Notes under the pieces: model-generated
What the model saw: the letters and a program-made list of their open reading frames with translations, nothing else
Databases searched by the model: none
What the model was told of the DNA's origin: nothing
Shown: positions 35,007 to 46,267 of the stretch, piece after piece
Layout of the letters: the number at the start of each line of letters is the position of its first letter
How positions within the stretch are numbered: position 1 is the stretch's first letter
NCBI GenBank assembly: GCA_907165135.1
Contig: OU015568.1
Coordinates: forward strand, 16,255,208-16,319,207
Origin: Oikopleura dioica
Lineage: Eukaryota; Chordata; Appendicularia; Copelata; Oikopleuridae
Length of the DNA: 64,000 bases
Direction: 5' to 3'
Program-made: the position numbers and the translations under genes

Positions 35007-38000
35007 TTAGAGAAGACATCCTTGGCATGAGAGTGGATCGCTGCAGGGCTCGCCCGGGTATTTGTCGGATGGAGTTACTCCAGGAAGACTCGAAGTGATG
35101 AACTAAAAATATTGTAAAATCATCGAAAATTCAAATTTTGAATCTTACTTCTTCGCCATCTAGCGAGAACACGAAATCGATGAAGCCTCCGTCCCACACA
35201 TTTTCCTCCGTCGACTCCAAATTCAAAGTCTGCTCCGCATCAGCCGTTGAATCAACCCGATTGAATGGAGTCTGATGAAAGTAAGTAGACTTGAAGTTAC
35301 GATTAAAAATAAACTTACGAAATCTGGTCTTAAATTCGGCACAATTCCGGGAATTCCTTCAGCTCCACAGACAGATGCGCCGGCGTAGTAAATCTGTCGC
35401 CAATCGCGTTTTCCGTTCTTTGACTTTCTTGAGAATGATCTCGTCGATTCTGGCGCCAATGATGATGTCGCAGATAGCGTCATGGAAGATACAGTCTCGT
35501 TGAAAGACGTCGTAATCGAGGGAATCGTCTCGGGCGCAGAAAGGAAAGCCTTGTAAAGCGCGGTGACTGACTGCCAGAGGCGATCTTGAGTATTCTCTTC
35601 CATCTCTCCCACATCTTGAACGGCCGTTCTCGAGATTTTGTCCGAAACACTGGACTCGTCCCGATCCCAACCTCCCCAGCTGCCGCCATGCGCCTGATCG
35701 GGAAGAATTCGCAAAAGCTTCTTTCCGGGAAGCATGTCCCAGTAAGAGAGAGGACCATCAAAGGGGAAGAACTCGTCGTTAGCCGCGTTAGTGATGTAGA
35801 TGAGCTGATCGGCGTAGCGGGAAGCGTACGTCAGGGGGTCGAAAACGGACATAGCCAGTTGCATTGGAAGAGTTCCAAAGTAAGCAGGAACTAAATCATA
35901 TTTTATTCAAGGCATTTGAGAAAGAAAAACAAACCTTGATGGTACCAGTAGTCAAAGAAGGTGTAACTCCAGCCAGCTAAGTTTCTTTGCGACATCTTCA
36001 TAAACTCGTCCGAGTTGAGCATATCGAACATCAACGGCGCGTTGAAATTGACTCGCTCGAAATCCGCCGCTGCGGCGAGCCAGTTTGACCAGCCACGTTT
36101 CGAAGCTCCGATCAAGCCAGCTTTGAAGGGATAATTTCCTGTTTTTGGAACGTTTCTTCTGCCATCAAATCTAGCGCGCGAATAGTCGCTTTTGCCATAA
36201 CTGGTTGGCCGAGTTGATTGAAGTCTGGGGCTCCTCCCATCACGCTAGTGATGAAGTTCTTCCAGGCCTGCGCTAGAACTCCGTCCGAGTGTTTGCCAAA
36301 GTACTGTCCCTCAACTCCGTAGATGAATGGATCACTTGGCGAATCGGCGGTAAATCGAATTGGATAGTTTGGATTTTGATTGAGCAGGCCGCAGACGACG
36401 CCAGTTTTGATTGCGAAGGTTTTTGTTCGCGGAAGATCTTTTGCATACTCTTCCTCGAGAGATCGGCGTTTTCGGGCTGGTTGGATGAAATTGCCGAAGT
36501 TGGAAGACTGAAGGAAGAAGGAGTCGGGATTGCTGATGGCTTTCGGAACGATCAGGTGAACGATGTGGGTCCAAATGGGCCTGTCGTTTACGGATTCATC
36601 GTTCCATCGCAGAGAAGTCATGTTGTAGTTGTAAGTTGTCACATCTTCTTCTTCTTCAATGTCAATCAAGTTGTAAGAAAAACGTTGTCTTCGGCCCACA
36701 TGATGCTGTCAATAAACGCAGGCGCGTGTGAGTTCTTCTTTGTGATATCCTCAGCGAAACTTGCAACAAGCGATTGCAAATTTTCCAAGTTAGAATCAGC
36801 TCGATGTTCAAGTTGAACAGTAGCAACTTGTTCGACTTGGCCGACGAAGGAATCTTCTAAGAAGCCGCTTCGAGATTCTTGCGGTCGAGTTGTCTTGAAC
36901 GGCTCGCTCGATTTGAAAACACGCGGGAGGAGTTTTCTTAAGGCATTTGAGTCTTGTTTCGTTGGAGTCACCACGTTGAATTCATCAGCTTTGGTTTCAA
37001 CGACAAGGAGGGCTTCGAGGTTTTCTTGGGAAGAGATGAAGTCGTTTAGTGCGCTAGCTTCCCAAGTCGAAAGAGATGAAGCGCCAGAGTACTCGTTTGA
37101 GCATGGATCGTCGCTGACTTCAAAGTTGACGTCGAAATTTCGCGTCAAATCGGTACCAACACAAACTGAGTTCGCTTCCCTCGTTTTTGTCCAGTATCGG
37201 TCATTATTCAGGGCGTAGTCGTAGCCGGATGGATTTGCCACTGGAGCTATGATGAAGTTCATTCCAGGAAAATCCTCTGCGAAGTTGTTGTTTTCGGCCA
37301 AGTCCGCGCAAGTTTTCGCGCTTTCGAAATCGTTTGCGCGCATTCCGCAGACGATCATTACCGTGGGATTGCTTCCTTCATTCAATTGGATCGCTTCTAA
37401 TTTGTTTCCTGAATCGTTGCTGTTCAAATCGATGATTTGAGAAGATCCGGGAGCGTTATTTTCTAACGATGTGATGATGCTACTGTAGCTCTTGTACTGC
37501 GAAAGGTCCTTTTTCTAATTCCGCTGCACTTTCCAGCGTGGTCAGCCACGCGCATAAGCTTTCGAGTCTGTGGTCCTAGCTTCTGCATTAAGCGCTTATT
37601 TGGGTAGCCCGCAGTGCAGCCATAATCCCGCGCGTAGCTTCTAATCATCGCTGCAACACTGTCGACTTCCTGGCAGAGCCCGCCCATTGCTCGGTCAACA
37701 GCGGCTTCGGCGGGAAGCGAGCATGCAGAAGTGTTGATATCGGCGAGTCCTTTGGCGAATCGGTTGACCCATTTTTTGACTTTGTTGAATTGGCCTTGGC
37801 TGCCATTCTGCTCGACGAGGGAAAGGAGATTGTTTGCACGGGAGCCGACTTCGGTAAGTCTTTCTGCTGCGGATCTAAATTTAATGTTTCAACTGATTTA
37901 AAAATAACATCGCTATTTCGAAATTCAAAAGAAGGGTTTATTTGAGAGCAAAACACTGGATTGACGCGTTGTCAGGAAAAATGCGGCTCGTGGCTAGACG

Positions 38001-38823
38001 GTGTGCCCGCGGAGCTTTTTTAGAATAACAGGATTAGCATCAAGTGGCTGCTGTCTGCATGCCACGCCTTTAAAAACTTCCGTACTTTTTAGTAGATAAA
38101 ATTTCAGAAGTTTTACAAAAAATTACCCGTCCAAAATTAAAAAAACGATTTTAGTTAAGGACCCCCCCCGTCAACACTTTTCGAAAAATCGATTTTCGAA
38201 ATTTCAAAATTTTGACCCCAGAAATGGATTCTACAGGTCAAAAAACGATTTTGAGGCTTCATTTTTTCGGGGTCTATCTTGACTTTAACACCCTCAAAAT
38301 CGCGTTTGAAAATCGGACTTTTTGACGAAAAATGATGAAAAAGTCCCAATTTTGCTTAAATTTCAGATTTTTCTTGGTCAAAAAGTGCTCCGAACAAGTT
38401 TTTATGATAAATTGAACTTGCAGGAACACTAAGAAGCCAAAATATGGCTTTTTTTGAAATTATCGATTTTTTGAGGAAAATTGTTGACGGGGGGGTCCTT
38501 AATCAAGGGAAAATAAGCGATTAACGGAAAATAACGGCCTTGATTATCTATTACTGCAATAATTTTTTAACGATCAATATTGAGCCTTTTTTTAAAAAGA
38601 AGACAAAATTAAGATTATATGAAAGAGAACCCCTTAATAATAATAGCGGTTCTTCCGGTGAATCATAATTTGTTTCATTTAGGGTTTATTAATTTTTTCG
38701 AGCATTTTTTTTTTTGCTCACCATTCTCTACTATTTCATTCGAAATCAGAGTACTCTATTTCAAATTCTGACTTACTGTGGATCTGCAAATGCGGCCGAA
38801 ATAAAGGCCGTCGAAAGCTTCAT
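35007..38823 (-). CDS. Inactive M14 carboxypeptidase-like domain fused to PqaA/AprA-like hydrolase
   Basis: Exon 1 (38823-38774) encodes a signal peptide, MKLSTAFISAAFADPQ. After a 900-base intron, a helical segment (LTEVGSRANNLLSLVEQNG) is followed by an M14-like fold: FIIAPVANPSGYDYALNNDR and CVGTDLTRNFDVNFE match carboxypeptidase A, but the zinc motif HxxE is replaced (VCGMRANDF), so it should be inactive. Next comes a PhoPQ-activated protein (PqaA/AprA) domain of alpha/beta hydrolase type: YNYNMTSLRWNDESVNDRPI, VMAKATIRALDLMAEE, GASKRGWSNWLAAAADFERV, WSYTFFDYWYHQG and ITNAANDEFFPFDGPLSYWD. The gene ends with a cysteine-containing tail (EPCSDPLSCQGCLL). Three frame breaks coincide with five-base A/T runs (37510-37514, 36678-36682, 36142-36146), consistent with consensus errors. 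The protein is probably secreted. Confidence 0.78.
38155..38502. mobile_element. TTAA-flanked fold-back in a long first intron
   Basis: Ends TTAAGGACCCCCCCCGTCAA and TTGACGGGGGGGTCCTTAA are inverted, and the inner arms (ACTTTTCGAAAAATCGATTT; AAAAAATCGATAATTTCAAA) also pair in part. TTAA at both ends resembles the elements at 26202 and 40776. It lies in the 900-base first intron of the carboxypeptidase/PqaA-like gene. Confidence 0.8.
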
Positions 38824-40125
38824 CTCTTAGAGAATTCGTATTCTCAACGACTGACCTAATGAAGCGCCCGACTTTATGGTACCTGCACCACCACCACCAG
38901 CACCACGCGCCACCTATATAGTTTTATTTTTAGTTAACTCAAAGTTAGTGCAACGCGAAGGTTTCCATCATGAATTACCCTTGCTTATTGTTTGTGGCTA
39001 AATGAACATTGGAATTTGTAATTTTGGGAGCGAATTGTTTTCGCTATAACGGTAACTAAGCGGAACAAAGCGTTTATTTTTGTTATTCTTCAATTATAAG
39101 TTTCAAATTGAGAGCTCTCTCTCAACTCTAAAGAACTCATAATACTGACATGCTTAATTTTGAATATATAATTGAGAAAAAAAGAAATTCCGAATCCAGA
39201 TTGATTAAAAGATATTTTGCCGCCTTTTTAGCACTAGAAGTAGCTTATTTCATCTTATCTGAGTGAATTTGTGAGCAAAAATAGCCGCGAAATCAATTAT
39301 TATTGTCCGTGAAATCAAGGAAAAAAACGAAGTTAATCATAAATTGCTCAAAAAACCATTTGAACTAGCCGAAACGTAATTGACTCCCAGATCACCTAAA
39401 CAAGCTTCAAATCTAAAATTATGAATTGTCCCTTGAGATTCTAGTTGTGCTCGAGTCTTACATTATACCCTGTTCCGTTAAGGTTTTCACGTAACGGTCA
39501 GACCATTTTGGGAATCAAGTGGGGCTTGGACAGTCTCGGCGACCTGACGATCACGTGATCAGTTCCATTGGAATGAATATATTCATTTGATATCACAACA
39601 ATATCTATACAATCGGTGTTTACGAAACATCCCACTTTCAATTTTGATCATTCTGATTCCGACTCCGATCTCCTTTCAGCGTATTCTGAAATTGGTAAAA
39701 GACTATAACTTATTGTACAGTTGGGTAATAGATAGATGATGGCAAGAAAATAACAGAGGGAAATCAAATTCAAGAACAAAAATCATTTCATCCTTGTAAG
39801 GCTAAAATTTTGATAAGGCAAATTGAAACTTATAAAGCTCGTTTAAAAACATTGTGCTTGGTTTTTTAACAGGCATCAAAAAAGAGGGATAGAGGGACGA
39901 TTTATTTCTTAACAATCTAATTTCTCTTAGTTTTTTGTGGCAAAAAGATAGGTAAATTTGAAGAAATGACAACAAGGAAATAAATTGATAAATTATAAGA
40001 AGCTGAAGCTTTTATTTAGAATCTTACTTTACGACTTGCCAGTTTTATTTGAGTCGCTTCAAACAATTAGCCAAGCGTTAACGGGAAAATAGATAAAATG
40101 AAAAGTACGATTTTTTTTTTGCCGA
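38824..40125. other. Gene-free region
   Basis: I find no convincing exon. There is a CACCACCACCACCAGCACCA stretch near 38890 and AT-rich sequence beyond. This is the upstream flank of the carboxypeptidase/PqaA-like gene and the 3' flank of the small gene ending at 40126. Confidence 0.45.
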
Positions 40126-40576
40126 TTATTCGCCGAGATTCCGCCTCAGAGAGACATTATTCCCTTCATGTATATTGAAGGTCTGAGCGTGAGGATCTTC
40201 GTCCGTATCCACTTCATTATGAGAAGGAGTCCTAAAAAGAGTAGAGATTTCAAATTAATAGAAAATCAAACCCAGAAATGATGTTGTTTCTATTGTGAGC
40301 ATGGTCGAGCCACTCTGCGTTTTGGCGATTGACTAATTCCATGCTAAAAAAAAAAATTGAATACGGATTCAATGAATAACTTTTATTTACGAGAATTGCG
40401 TTGTCAAAAGGAGAGGGCCGTTGAAGTTGCTCATATTGCCGGAAAAATATCTCTTGTCTGATTTCTAAGGTTCTTGTTGTTTTCTTGAGGTAAGCGTCCG
40501 GCCAATCCAGATTCACGACAGTTTGTTCGGAGTTGGCCTTCAGGGTTTTCCCCGATTTCTTTTGTTTCTGTTTTTC
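40126..40576 (-). CDS. Unknown small protein, three 3' exons
   Basis: On the minus strand, exon 40576-40391 (after a TTTTTAG acceptor) reads VVNLDWPDAYLKKTTRTLEI and RQEIFFRQYEQLQRPSPF. Exon 40343-40272 reads MELVNRQNAEWLDHAHNRNN. Exon 40231-40126 reads TPSHNEVDTDEDPHAQTFNI and ends RRNLGE plus a stop. The exon 2 to 3 join is in frame. The exon 1 to 2 join is not in frame with the obvious GTAAAT donor, so that boundary is wrong or a base is missing. The upstream start was not found. The protein is hydrophilic, and I do not recognise the family. Confidence 0.45.
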
Positions 40577-40775
40577 CTAAAAAGTATTCAAAGACAGAAA
40601 GAATCTAACGGAATCATTAACATTGACTTTAAATTGTTCTTGCTTTACCAAATTTACTTTCAATCGAATTTACAGTAATATAAACGATGATTTTGTGAAT
40701 GAAATCGTTGATAAATGATTGAGTTTAGGCATGTTTTTTTGTATTTCGGATAAAGACTTAATCATAAAATCTTTA

Positions 40776-42043
40776 TTAAGGGATCCCCCCCGTTTTGGCC
40801 ATTTTTGACTCGAAATTCAGCCGATTTGGTTTTACGAATCGGGACGTTCAATCTATTCTCTAGTACAGAGAAATAATTTGCTCAAGGACAACCTACCTCT
40901 AGGAGGCGCTAAAGTTCGAGAAATTCGAAAAAAACGCCATTTTTGAATGGAAATTCAGCAAATTCGGGCTTAGATAGACTCCATCTGAGACAAGATTCAG
41001 GTAGAATGGAGCCTTATCTTCAATCTCTAGTACAGAGAGCCCATTTGTTCAAGTCTTAAGAAAAATTTCTTAAGAACAACCATCTGTAGCTATTTTTGGC
41101 GTTTTTTGGTCATTCATTGCTCTCTAGCGCCAGCAAATGGGCAAAAATTCCTAATGCGGTTATTATATTCTTAATCGGCAGATTCTAAGCTTTCGAAAGA
41201 CCCCTTATATGGCTTATTTAGATGATATAAAAACGAAAACGATCCAATTTTCACGCTAAGTACAATTTATATGCATTTTTGCAATTTTTGAAGGCCGAAA
41301 TGTCGGGGATGGATGTTCGTAAGGGGGTCATGTGACACATCAATTGATCCTCGGAAAACGGGGAATCGAAAAATATCGGATACACGACGTTTAGCACAAA
41401 CCGACGTTTGGAACAAGTACGTTTAGCACAAAGCGACGATTAGAACAATATTCTGAACGTCGTTTTATTCCAGGCGTCGTTTTATTCTAAACGTCGCTTT
41501 TCGCTAAGAATTGCGTAGGCGCTCTCAAAAATTTGATTTGGACTAGAATCAGTTTGAAAACCGACGTTTTACACAAACCGACGAGGTTTTTACTCTTCTG
41601 AGTCATGTTAATATCATTCAAACTCATTTGAGGTTATTCTTATCAGATTTTTTCGGGTTTTTGAATAAGTTACATATTTAAATCACATACATATATGTTA
41701 AATAATATATTTATTCGGTAAAATATATCATAAGATAATCATTATTGATATTATATCGAATTTATACTGTTTATCAAATTAATATTTTGAGGAAAACTCA
41801 GGCAAATAACTTGTTCTCATTTCAATCTAATTCGTTCTGGGCGCCCACGCGTTTCAGACTGAAAAGCGACATTTAGAATAAAACGACGCCTGGAATAAAA
41901 CGACGTTTAGAACAGTGTTCCAGACGTCGCTTTGTTCCAAACGTCGTTTGTTCCAAACGTCGCTTTGTGCTAAACGTCGTGTATCCAAAAATATCAAACA
42001 TAGACCCTTATCAAAGAGTTGAAAAAACAGGGGGATCCCTTAA
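40776..42043. mobile_element. TTAA-flanked element, hosts a nested insertion
   Basis: Ends TTAAGGGATCCCCCCCG and CAGGGGGATCCCTTAA are inverted and begin and end with TTAA. The interior has no coding frame. Another element (41378-41986) has inserted near its right end, so the TTAA element is older. Confidence 0.75.
41378..41986. mobile_element. Nested element with 9-bp target duplication, Mutator-like
   Basis: Ends GGATACACGACGTTTAGCAC and GTGCTAAACGTCGTGTATCC are perfectly inverted and flanked by AAAAATATC on both sides (41369-41377 and 41987-41995). A nine-base duplication suits Mutator-like elements. The arms are arrays of ACGTCG(T)TTNGNNCNAA units arranged as subterminal repeats. The core is AT-rich and non-coding. 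Confidence 0.85.
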
Positions 42044-43208
42044 AGGTAGTTTAGTTCTGTTGTTTCTAAAGGGCGAACAGGATTATTAACCCGTTAACTG
42101 GGCATCCGATCTTATGCGTTAACGGGCGCGTGGCAGTCTAAAGTCCACGCACCTTTTGGTGTTTTCTGAGAAATATTCGTTTAGGGGTTGAAAATTGAGG
42201 TCAAAGTTACGTCAATTTTCGACGCTGAGATTGGAGAAAAAGGGAAAGAAGGGAAAGGCGGGCGATTTGTATTATTCTTTCCCTTTTTCTCGTTCACTGA
42301 AGTTTTTCTTTCGCTTCTCCCGACCTGAATTTCATGCCGATTTTTTTCAAAATCACACAAACAGATAGAGAATCGATTGAATTTTTAAAAAATACAAAAA
42401 TTTTTGATAAAAACTTGAGTTTCTCCTATCTTATCGCTCTAAAATGGCTGCGTGGCCGTGAGACAGCCACCTGCCTGTTAACGGGTTAACGGGGTAGAAC
42501 TAGGTTTTTCCGAAAGAAACCTAGACCGGCGCTCAAAGCCAGCAAACTATAGATTTTCAAATTTTTTCTTCGTCTATAGTCTATAGACTATAGATAGATC
42601 TATCTTAGATCTAGCAAAGTGAAACACCAACCCATTTCATCGAAAATCCCGATTTTGTCTAATTTTAGACCTCGAATATCTCGAGTCATGTGATTTGCCG
42701 AAAATTTCTAACTCTATTTTTCGAAAAAATTGCGTTATCAAAAACAAAACTTAGTTTTCTCTTGTTTCTAGCGCCAGTCAAAAATCGGAAAAGCTAATTC
42801 TACCCCCTTCATTTTCAGCAGATTCGCAATATATCCACGATTTGCCCTTTTGATGTCCTCCATGATGAGGATCCCTCATAACAAGTTTTTGATGAATCTT
42901 GAGATTGATTTTTTTGCGAATTATTTGTTAATCTAAAAAGCGTACTTTGAAGCAGTGGCTAAACTGTCAATAACGAGCGGCGGAGATGCAATCAAAGTAT
43001 ATGCATATTAAATTATCTGCCAAAGTGGAGTAGATTATTTATATAAAGTCCAATAAAGCTGTCGATTACTTTTCAAATTGATGAGCAATTGTTGTGTTTA
43101 GAAGAAGCGGCGAGTTTTACTGTCAATATTTTATTGGCACTTATCGAATAAAGTTTTGCTTCTTCAGATTTGACGGTTCGGCTTCGTATAAAAGTCTTGA
43201 TTGCTAAT
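42044..43208. other. Gene-free region
   Basis: No supported gene. CCCGTTAACTGGG/CCTGTTAACGGG motifs at about 42088-42122 and 42474-42490 bracket a segment of about 400 bases and may be the ends of a decayed inverted-repeat element. A (C)TATAGACTATAGAT tract lies near 42580. Confidence 0.4.
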
Positions 43209-43440
43209 GTCTTTCCTAGTGGGCTTGGCAACCTGTGTAGAAAACCTGAGTCAGGCCTTGAAGATCTAAAATGAAAAGCCGCGTAGCGGCTTTTTTTGAA
43301 AAGGAAGCCGCAAAGCGGCTTTGCAACACAGTCACTCTTATGTATTTTAAAATATTGGCTTTGCGGCTTCGTTTTCAAGAAACGGCTTTTCATTTTAGCT
43401 CTTCATAGCCTGTCTCAGGTTGTCTACACAAGATTCTCCA
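43209..43440. repeat. CCTGAGTCAGG-family element with long hairpin interior
   Basis: Ends GGCTTGGCAACCTGTGTAGA and the AGGTTGTCTACACAAGATTC side are inverted, and the interior has several AAGCCGC(A/G)(A/T)AGCGGCTT hairpins. It is one of the longest members of the family. Confidence 0.8.
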
Positions 43441-43740
43441 CGCACCAAAGCTTTCCTCTCCAAATGCTTTCGCTTCTTTCTTCGAAGCACAGTATCAATA
43501 CTGTCGTGCATTAGTGCGCTTTTAATTACCACAATTCGACTTTTGACCGCGCGCTGACACATTTTCGGCGAGCCGTTGAGTTTAATAAATTCAATCTGGG
43601 AATCGAATTATTTGCTAATGGTTGAATTTGAAGTAAGAGGATCTTCTGTCACTCGGGGTTAAATTAAATGATTAAAGCTGATCCACGAGGTTTGATGCAA
43701 TTAGCACGAATCACTCTTTTTGGAAGTTTTTTTAATAAGG

Positions 43741-43955
43741 GTAGCCATTTTAACGGACGAATTTCTTAAGGATGGGGACATCAAAGAGGATTTTTCCGGG
43801 GGTACTGAATTGTGCCGCCCTGCGCCGCCTTTGGTCGATTGGTTCCGGACCAGGCGGCGCTGGGCGGCGCAGGGCGGCACAATTCAGTACCCCCCGGAAA
43901 ATCCTCTTAGGTGTCCCCATCCTTAAGAAAGTCGTCCGTTAAAATGGTTAACCCA
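43741..43955. mobile_element. Compact fold-back element
   Basis: Arms AGCCATTTTAACGGACGAAT and CGTCCGTTAAAATGGTTAAC are inverted and continue through AAGGATGGGGACA, GGATTTTTCCGGGGGTACTG and GAATTGTGCCGCCCTGCGCC. The central loop is about 20 bases. There is no coding capacity. Confidence 0.88.
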
Positions 43956-44449
43956 TATTTCCACTCGTCAAATACAGAAGAAGCAAGAATAAATGAAAAC
44001 TGCTTCTGTGGATAGTAATTCCTTGGCTGATCCTCTATTATTTCATCTATGTAGATTGTTTAATTTCATACTAATGGATTGATGGTAAATGAATCGGATT
44101 TGGGTTTGAGGTCATTTGAGAAATTAAATGATTTTATTTTTGAGTTTATTTGAGCGCTTATCCCGGAGCAGCAGCGAATTAGACAAAATGAATTCAATAA
44201 TCTCGGATATCGCGCTTTAGCAATTGATTTTAACTTGCACCAACAATAGCCGCTGTCTTGCAATGTAAGACTTACTACATTCTTGTCTCGTGACACAATG
44301 CCAGCGATTTTAATAGAGCTCCCTTCATTTGATGTCTATAAAATTAAAAAAAGGATATCACCTATTTTTAAGTAAAGAGCCTAGAGCTGAATGATCCGTT
44401 AAAAGGGTCCCCTCTGGAAGAATAGAAAATCCTTTATATAGGGGACATC

Positions 44450-44515
44450 CTTGAGGAACCCTAACCCTAACCCTAGATCTAATCCTGCTCTAACCCTAAC
44501 CCTAACCCCCCCCAT
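44450..44515. repeat. Interstitial telomere-like CCCTAA patches
   Basis: ACCCTAACCCTAACCCTAGA and, after TCTAATCCTGCT, CTAACCCTAACCCTAACCC give six to seven CCCTAA units, about 235 bases upstream of the Rx start codon. Confidence 0.85.
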
Positions 44516-44746
44516 TTACTAAGTGCCTCTTCAGATCCGAATTTCACTATTGCTGATAATAAGTTGTATTTTCTTTGTGAGAGTGTTTTTCGTTAATCCC
44601 GGCTTATCGGAATGTTATTCGCCGAGTCCCCTCTCTGGTGGCGCTGTTCTGTTCTCGCCCGAGGGGTGAGCGCCCACCTTTATAAGGCGTGAATTGATGA
44701 TTTTATTCCGACATTATCATTTTAATACGCCGATATTTTTGCGACA

Positions 44747-46149
44747 ATGGTAAGTGATGGAAACAAATAACAGGTTAAAATTTTTAATAGGCTCAGCAGA
44801 CGATTCCAGAACAAGAGAAAACTCAGGAGATTCTTGACGAGACGGAAAAGACTCATTCTATTTCTAGCATTCTTCTCAAGCCAAGCAAAAGTAAGTTCAT
44901 TTCTATCATATTTTTGCTAGTTCAAAAATTTTAGCTGAGGAGCAACTTATTCTTGCCGAAGAGCCGAAGAAAAAGCACCGTCGAAATCGCACAACTTTCA
45001 CAACTTTCCAACTTCACGAGCTTGAACGAGCTTTTGAAAAGTCTCATTACCCAGATGTCTACGCTCGAGAAGAACTCGCTAGTAAAATTAGTCTACCGGA
45101 AGTACGAGTGCAGGTAAACTCGAATACGCAATAAAAGAGCTGAATCAGACTTAGGTTTGGTTCCAAAATCGTCGAGCAAAATGGCGCAGACAAGAAAAAG
45201 TTGACTTGACTAATCCGTCTGAAGTGGCTTCTTCGCCAGACTCGGCCAAATCCAGGTAATTGCAAGTTTTTCAAAATTTTTAGCAAATAAATTGTCTTGC
45301 GCATTATTGATGCTGAGTAAAAAAGCGGGCAAAACCACAAAGTGGCTAGAAATTAGTGCTCTTGCTTGAACTTGAATACTGGGCTCGCCAACCTAAGAAG
45401 AAAACCTGAGTCAGGATCCGTATAGAGATTGCAGACCCTGACTCAGGTTCTCTACCCCAAAATTAGATAGATTTTTTATATAAAAATCAGTAAAGCTGAT
45501 CAACTCCACGGCTAATTGAATAATTAAGCATTGGTTCCCTTGACCCGTGGCTGTCATCCCGCTCATCCTTCGCCCTCCCGCTGCTTTCGGTAACTTCTTT
45601 CAAGTATTTCTGCAATTGCTTGACAGTAATTGATTCAGACAGGCCTCTTTGGCAATCCGATAATGCACAACCGCAGCTACTTCAATCTCCCCTCCGTATC
45701 CTCGGCCATTCAAAATTCCTTCTACAACTCTCAGGCGCACCTGTTTCCGGCGATTTCTCAGACTTCAGCCCTTCAGGGAAATAATTCTTCTCCAGAGCCT
45801 GGAAATGAAAATAATCCCAAATCCATTGATCAGGCTATTTTGCCTTTGAATTATTCAGGTACGAATTTTTATAATTCTCGGAATATTTGATCTCTTCTCC
45901 TTGGCTCGTAAACCTGTGTCGAGAACCTGAGTCAGGGTCTGAAAGATCTTGAATGAAAAGCCGCAAAGCGGCTTTTTTTTAAAACGAAGCCGCAAAGCGG
46001 CTTCGCGTCGATGTCATTTTGATCTATTTTCAAATTTTGGCGATCTTTCAGATCCTGACTCAGGTTTTCTACAAAAGTTGCCTAGCTAAAACTAAGGAAA
46101 ATATTCAGGAATAGCCGATGCATCAGCTGCTCCAACTGCTTCGCTGTAA
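44747..46149 (+). CDS. RAX: Paired-class homeobox transcription factor Rx/RAX
   Basis: Rx proteins specify eye and anterior brain fate. CDS exons: 44747-44749 (ATG only, then GTAAGTG), 44791-44890, 44935-45113, 45155-45255, about 45640-45859 and 46109-46149. Exon 2 holds an octapeptide-like HSISSILL. The homeodomain spans exons 3 and 4: [38 protein letters not shown], then [15 protein letters not shown] with glutamine at position 50, as in Rx. The helix 3 intron position is usual for this class. The exon 4 to 5 join is out of frame with the obvious GTAATT donor, so one boundary is unresolved. Exon 5 ([19 protein letters not shown]) joins exon 6 in frame and ends [11 protein letters not shown]. 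No C-terminal OAR motif was found. Introns 4 and 5 each contain a CCTGAGTCAGG-family element. Confidence 0.92.
45386..45465. repeat. CCTGAGTCAGG-family element (Rx intron 4)
   Basis: Arms AGAAGAAAACCTGAGTCAGG and CAGACCCTGACTCAGGTTCT with a very short loop. The outer end GGGCTCGCCAACC is recognisable on the left only. Confidence 0.75.
45903..46085. repeat. CCTGAGTCAGG-family element (Rx intron 5)
   Basis: Ends GGCTCGTAAACCTGTGTCGA and CTACAAAAGTTGCCTAGC are inverted. Arms GAACCTGAGTCAGGGTCTGA and ATCCTGACTCAGGTTTTCTA flank AAGCCGCAAAGCGGCTT blocks. It fills most of the intron between 45859 and 46109. Confidence 0.8.
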
Positions 46150-46267
46150 AATGAACCATCTTTGTTCAACTCTTTTTTTTTTCATTTATTTTGTAGTAAA
46201 AATTGAAAGTTTTAAAAAGTAATTGCAAACAGTTTATTTTGTTGATTATTTCGATCATGATTCAAGA

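Noticed and set aside
35586-36816. Several plus-strand frames of 100-175 codons
   Set aside because: They lie opposite the PqaA-like domain, whose minus-strand motifs and splice sites are convincing.
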